From positions 3,808,501 through 3,872,500 of the forward strand of contig NZ_CP123990.1 of assembly GCF_029919115.1 (NCBI RefSeq): a DNA stretch of 64,000 bases, read 5' to 3'. The stretch comes from Variovorax paradoxus. GTDB lineage: Bacteria; Pseudomonadota; Gammaproteobacteria; Burkholderiales; Burkholderiaceae_C. Positions within the stretch are counted from its first letter, which is position 1; the number at the start of each line of letters is the position of its first letter. The translations under genes and the position numbers were made by a program. The notes beneath the pieces are model-generated. The model searched no databases and was not told where the DNA came from. It worked only from the letters and a program-made list of their open reading frames with translations. Positions 62,122 through 64,000 of this stretch are shown here, piece by piece.

Positions 62122-62872
62122 CGTGCCTTTGACGGCCACCGGCTTCGACTGCCTTGCGCCGCCGCAGCTGCGCGGCTGGCCCGCGTTGCAGGCCCGCCTG
62201 GTGCACCACGTCAAGCGCGGCGCCTTGAGGCAGTTGCATGCAAGCCGCGACGGCGAAATCCTGCTGCTGCGCCTGTACCTGGTGGGCGAGGAATCTTCAG
62301 AGCAGGCCCTGCAGCGCGAACTGCGCGCGAGCGCACCCGACTGGCTCACGCGGCAGCTCGACCAGCACCTGGCCGACGAGCAATTGCATGCGCGGCTTTT
62401 TGCCGACGCCATCGCCGAGCGCGGCGGCCACGCGCAGGCCGCGGCGTCGCCTGAAGAAGCGCCGCGGCCCGACTGGCTGAGCCGGCGCAAGCTCGCGCGG
62501 TGGCAGCGGCTCATCCGCCGCCATGCGCCGCACTTTTCGCACGGCGCCCTGGTGCCCGCCTACGCCATTGGCCTGGCCGCAGAACAGATGGCTTCGCGCA
62601 TCCTGCAGCGCCATTGCGCGCTGATAGGCACCGGGCATGCACTGCACCCGCTGCTCACGCGCGTGCTGGCCGACGAGGACCGCCACATCCGCCTGTGCAG
62701 CCATACGCTGCAGCGCTGCGTGGCACCGCACGAAGAGGCGCGGCTCGCGCTGCTATTGCGCGAGGTGCGCCATACCGAACGCGGCTTTGGCATTACCGGC
62801 GCACTGGGCATGTACCTTGCCGGCCTGGCGCTGCGCCTTCGGCCCGGTGCCGCACGGCCAATGCACGCCTGA
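62111..62872 (+). CDS. Ferritin-like (diiron-type) protein of unknown function
   Basis: 253 residues from ATG 62111, overlapping the previous gene by 11 nt. Helical, with two ExxH motifs in DQHLADEQLHARLFADAIAE and LTRVLADEDRHIRLCSHTLQ. Additional glutamates in helices (AYAIGLAAEQMASRILQ; LLREVRHTERGFGITGAL) fit a ferritin-like four-helix diiron site. A hydrophobic C-terminal helix (ITGALGMYLAGLALRLR) may anchor it. Possible oxygenase or desaturase-like role in modifying the glycan or lipid; uncertain. Confidence 0.6.
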   Translation: MRADVPLTATGFDCLAPPQLRGWPALQARLVHHVKRGALRQLHASRDGEILLLRLYLVGEESSEQALQRELRASAPDWLTRQLDQHLADEQLHARLFADAIAERGGHAQAAASPEEAPRPDWLSRRKLARWQRLIRRHAPHFSHGALVPAYAIGLAAEQMASRILQRHCALIGTGHALHPLLTRVLADEDRHIRLCSHTLQRCVAPHEEARLALLLREVRHTERGFGITGALGMYLAGLALRLRPGAARPMHA

Positions 62873-62878
62873 GCGCCG

Positions 62879-64000
62879 ATGCCGCCACGCATCGTCTATC
62901 TTGCGACTGCGGACGCGCGCGGCCATCTGATGCGCTCGCAGCTGCTCGCGCATGCATTGCGCGATGCGGGCGCCAGCGTGCAGGTGCTCACCACGTCGGA
63001 TGAAGGCGCGCGCTTTCTTGCGGGCTTCGGCATTCATGCGCCGGTGCTCTCGCGCCACTATGCGGTGCAGTTCGACAGCCGGCAGAACATGCTGCGCCGC
63101 GAGACCGACCGCAACGTGGCCCACTACGTGTTCAGGCCCGGGCGCATGCTGCGCGACATCGTGCGGCTGAGCAGGTGTTTCCGCAATGCCGACCTGGTGG
63201 TGAACGATTCCTTCCACCCCGCGCTGCTCTTCATGGGCTGGATGCCGGGCTGGCGGCACAAGGTGGTGCACGTCTACGGCGACAGCCTTCGGCGTGCGCT
63301 CGAAACCAATTTCAGCGGACGCATGCCGGGGTGGACGGCCCGGCTGTTCGGCCGCATCGTCGCGTGGCAGATCGACCGCGCCCGTGCCCGCATCGCACAT
63401 GGCTTCGGCTACGGCGAGCCGGAGCACGACGGGCACGGCGGCCACCGGCTGGCCACTCCCGTGGCTGTGGCGCGCGCCGATGCCGAAGCGCATGCCGGGG
63501 CATATCCACACGTCGAGCCGCCAGCCGCGGTTTACCTGAATCCGCACTTCGAAGAAATCGCGCTGGCCGACGGCCTGGAACACGGGCTAACCGATACCGG
63601 CGTGCCCACGCATCTTGTCGGCGAGGGCTACGCGCACAGCAGGGGCTGGCATGCACAGGACGAGCACTGGATCGACACGGCCGCGCGCAGCGCCTTCATC
63701 GTCTCGGCGCCGGGCATGGCGGCGCTGTCTGTGGCGGCGGTGTACCGCAAGCCGATCCTGCTGGTGCTGACCGACCAGCCCGAGCAGGCGATCAATGCGG
63801 AACGCGCAGCTCAGTTGGGGCTGCAGCACCGCACCGTGGTGTGGCGCGGCAATGCGGAAGATTTTGCGCACGACGTGACCGCGGCTGCGAATGAGTTGCT
63901 CGCCATCGGCAAAAGCGCTGACGGCCACCATGCGATGGAGGGCCGCAAGTACGCGCTTGCCCGCCTGCAGCACTGGACCGCGCTGCTCCTGAGCCTGGCA
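62879..64000 (+). CDS. GT-B-like glycosyltransferase (3' end cut by window edge)
   Basis: Open from ATG 62879 to the window end (374 codons, no stop). The N-terminal RIVYLATADARGHLMRSQLL and AHALRDAGASVQVLTTSDEG is the pattern of GT-B enzymes that bind an acceptor near the membrane. The C-terminal donor-site region (SAFIVSAPGMAALSVAAVYR, KPILLVLTDQPEQAINAERA) resembles the nucleotide-sugar domain of GT1/GT28-like enzymes. Starts 6 nt after the ferritin-like gene, so the four genes form one operon. Confidence 0.75.
   Translation, partial: MPPRIVYLATADARGHLMRSQLLAHALRDAGASVQVLTTSDEGARFLAGFGIHAPVLSRHYAVQFDSRQNMLRRETDRNVAHYVFRPGRMLRDIVRLSRCFRNADLVVNDSFHPALLFMGWMPGWRHKVVHVYGDSLRRALETNFSGRMPGWTARLFGRIVAWQIDRARARIAHGFGYGEPEHDGHGGHRLATPVAVARADAEAHAGAYPHVEPPAAVYLNPHFEEIALADGLEHGLTDTGVPTHLVGEGYAHSRGWHAQDEHWIDTAARSAFIVSAPGMAALSVAAVYRKPILLVLTDQPEQAINAERAAQLGLQHRTVVWRGNAEDFAHDVTAAANELLAIGKSADGHHAMEGRKYALARLQHWTALLLSLA

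Noticed and set aside
1..64000. tRNA, rRNA, riboswitch, prophage or insertion-sequence signatures
   Set aside because: None recognised by eye on either strand; a tRNAscan/Infernal and IS search would be needed to exclude small RNAs fully.

Overview
The window reads as ordinary chromosome of a GC-rich betaproteobacterium of the order Burkholderiales, family Comamonadaceae, most likely Variovorax or a close relative. This is inferred from overall protein character (Bug-type solute receptors, an MdtABC-like RND pump, an E. coli-length GshA) and GC-rich codon use. I saw no rRNA, tRNA, IS element, prophage or CRISPR array. Genes are short operons on both strands with many 4-nt ATGA/GTGA overlaps.

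Layout. 0-3.7 kb: an amino-acid operon (class III aminotransferase, glutamate/aspartate-type ABC receptor, Asp/Glu racemase cut by the window edge) divergent from an RpiR regulator, with a cluster of GTTCC/GGAAC repeats between them. 3.7-13.3 kb: an SPW membrane protein, then a four-gene RND efflux operon (adaptor, two RND pumps, outer-membrane factor). 13.5-16.4 kb: small membrane proteins coupled to a LytS/LytTR two-component pair. 16.4-18.7 kb: a Tyr/Pro-rich exported protein and glnS. 18.7-25.7 kb is the most accessory-looking part: an AT-richer ATPase + DUF4276 pair (a candidate defence module), an rRNA pseudouridine synthase, an M23 peptidase, a membrane-anchored Mrr-like endonuclease with a zinc ribbon, an aspartoacylase-like peptidase and a Fic protein whose start lies inside a four-half-site nested palindrome. 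25.6-29.7 kb: an ammonium transporter with a sigma-54-type promoter, a membrane LytTR regulator, an acyltransferase and a thioesterase.

29.8-48.7 kb is mainly housekeeping and stress genes: DUF4139 protein, YlqF GTPase, CBS and HPF proteins, MerR/SnoaL, an SDR, a stand-alone receiver, GshA, a carboxylesterase, a Fur-family regulator, a GST, an enoyl-CoA hydratase, a beta-propeller lipoprotein, DUF808, GNAT, a coupled VF530-ferredoxin operon, an MFS exporter, a RluA-type synthase and a UspA. 48.7-51.4 kb: a DUF427 / 2OG-Fe dioxygenase pair, a 0.5-kb repeat-rich spacer with exact tandem duplications, and ohrR-ohr. 51.4-58.7 kb: a DUF2855 protein, an SrkA-like kinase, and a LysR regulator divergent from an acyl-CoA dehydrogenase / Bug receptor / CoA-transferase operon. 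The CoA-transferase is broken by a 125-bp template-switch insertion. 58.6-64 kb: UDP-glucose dehydrogenase beside a four-gene operon (GT2 glycosyltransferase, exported protein of unknown function, ferritin-like protein, GT-B-like protein cut by the window edge), probably a glycoconjugate locus.

Standout observations: the self-templated inverted/direct repeat insertion in the CoA-transferase gene; the ATPase-DUF4276 pair; the perfectly symmetric four-half-site operator at fic; and a small two-helix membrane module that occurs both fused to the Mrr-like nuclease and as a separate 70-residue protein.
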